Assembly (NCBI GenBank): GCA_020025425.1
Contig: JAHHSD010000016.1
Location: forward strand, 1 to 37,408
DNA from: Oscillospiraceae bacterium
GTDB taxonomy: Bacteria > Bacillota > Clostridia > Oscillospirales > Oscillospiraceae
Direction: 5' to 3'
Length of the DNA stretch: 37,408 nucleotides
Below, piece by piece: positions 37,362 through 37,408 of this stretch; the stretch's first letter is position 1; every line of letters starts with the position of its first letter. The position numbers and the translations under genes were made by a program. Below the pieces are notes generated by a model. It searched no databases and was not told where the DNA came from. It was given only the letters and a program-made list of their open reading frames with translations.

Positions 37362-37408
37362 ATGACAAAGGAAGAAATCTTAGCTAAAAGTAGAACAGAA
37401 AATAAAAA
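37362..37408 (+). CDS. Partial small protein, DUF6442-like N-terminus
   Basis: The first 15 codons of a gene cut by the window edge, MTKEEILAKSRTENK. AAGGAGG lies 7 nt before the ATG at 37362; the ATG at 37359 is too close. The opening matches what I recall of DUF6442-type small membrane proteins often found next to an XRE regulator, but this is a memory-based match on 15 residues. Codons are A-rich, unlike the rest of the window. Confidence 0.55.
   Translation, partial: MTKEEILAKSRTENK

Overview
The window is a GC-rich, gene-dense piece of a low-GC-phylum (Firmicutes) chromosome, most likely from a gut member of Clostridia, family Oscillospiraceae (Flavonifractor / Lawsonibacter / Pseudoflavonifractor type). 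This is inferred from the protein families (SpoIID-like protein, DUF951, YtrA-type GntR regulator, RF1 and t6A genes of clostridial type), the strong AGGAGG ribosome sites and the TTGACA/TATAAT promoters. No rRNA, tRNA, CRISPR array, transposase or phage gene was seen. Almost all of it is housekeeping backbone; the accessory-looking parts are about 30.7-35.2 kb and the last 300 bases.

Layout. 1-79 (-): start of a Pro-rich protein that leaves the window. 378-3948 (-): asd-dapA-dapB-tcdA, the lysine/diaminopimelate branch plus a tRNA t6A-cyclising enzyme. 4220-7065 (+): an exported SpoIID/SPOR-like protein and queA. 7232-7783 (+): an Fe-S flavoprotein-type reductase. 7941-11685 (+): a self-contained GntR(YtrA)-ABC transporter operon behind a consensus promoter with two tandem operators. 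11739-12920 (-): a RodA/FtsW-family SEDS protein. 13057-14842 (+): tsaE-tsaB-upp. 15015-16657 (+): DUF951 protein, a radical SAM protein and a lipoprotein. 16728-17978 (-): glyA. 18164-20124 (+): nth-rarA. 20423-30632 (+): a long run with no terminator seen, ddl-murF-ABC-F-ydcF-like-prfA-unknown-gph-tsaC-coaE-M18 aminopeptidase.

30756-34331 (-) is the most interesting part. It holds an AraC-family regulator, an unlisted 26-codon membrane microprotein, a 98-residue one-helix protein of the DUF6110 type and a P1B-type metal ATPase whose CPC motif has become FSC. The set has one good promoter with an operator-like dyad at the start point and an intrinsic-terminator hairpin just before the ATPase gene. 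The DUF6110-type protein looks like the mycobacterial PacL (DUF1490) partners of CtpC-type pumps, so I propose a metal-efflux platform in which the small scaffold is made in excess over the pump.

Downstream (+) are a TepA/ClpP-like protease and a SulP anion transporter with a STAS domain. The window ends in AT-rich DNA with a promoter framed by an 18-bp inverted repeat and the first codons of a small protein. Several genes work together: three of the bacterial t6A genes (tsaB, tsaC, tsaE) plus tcdA for its cyclic form; ddl, murF, the RodA-like protein and the dap genes all feed peptidoglycan synthesis.
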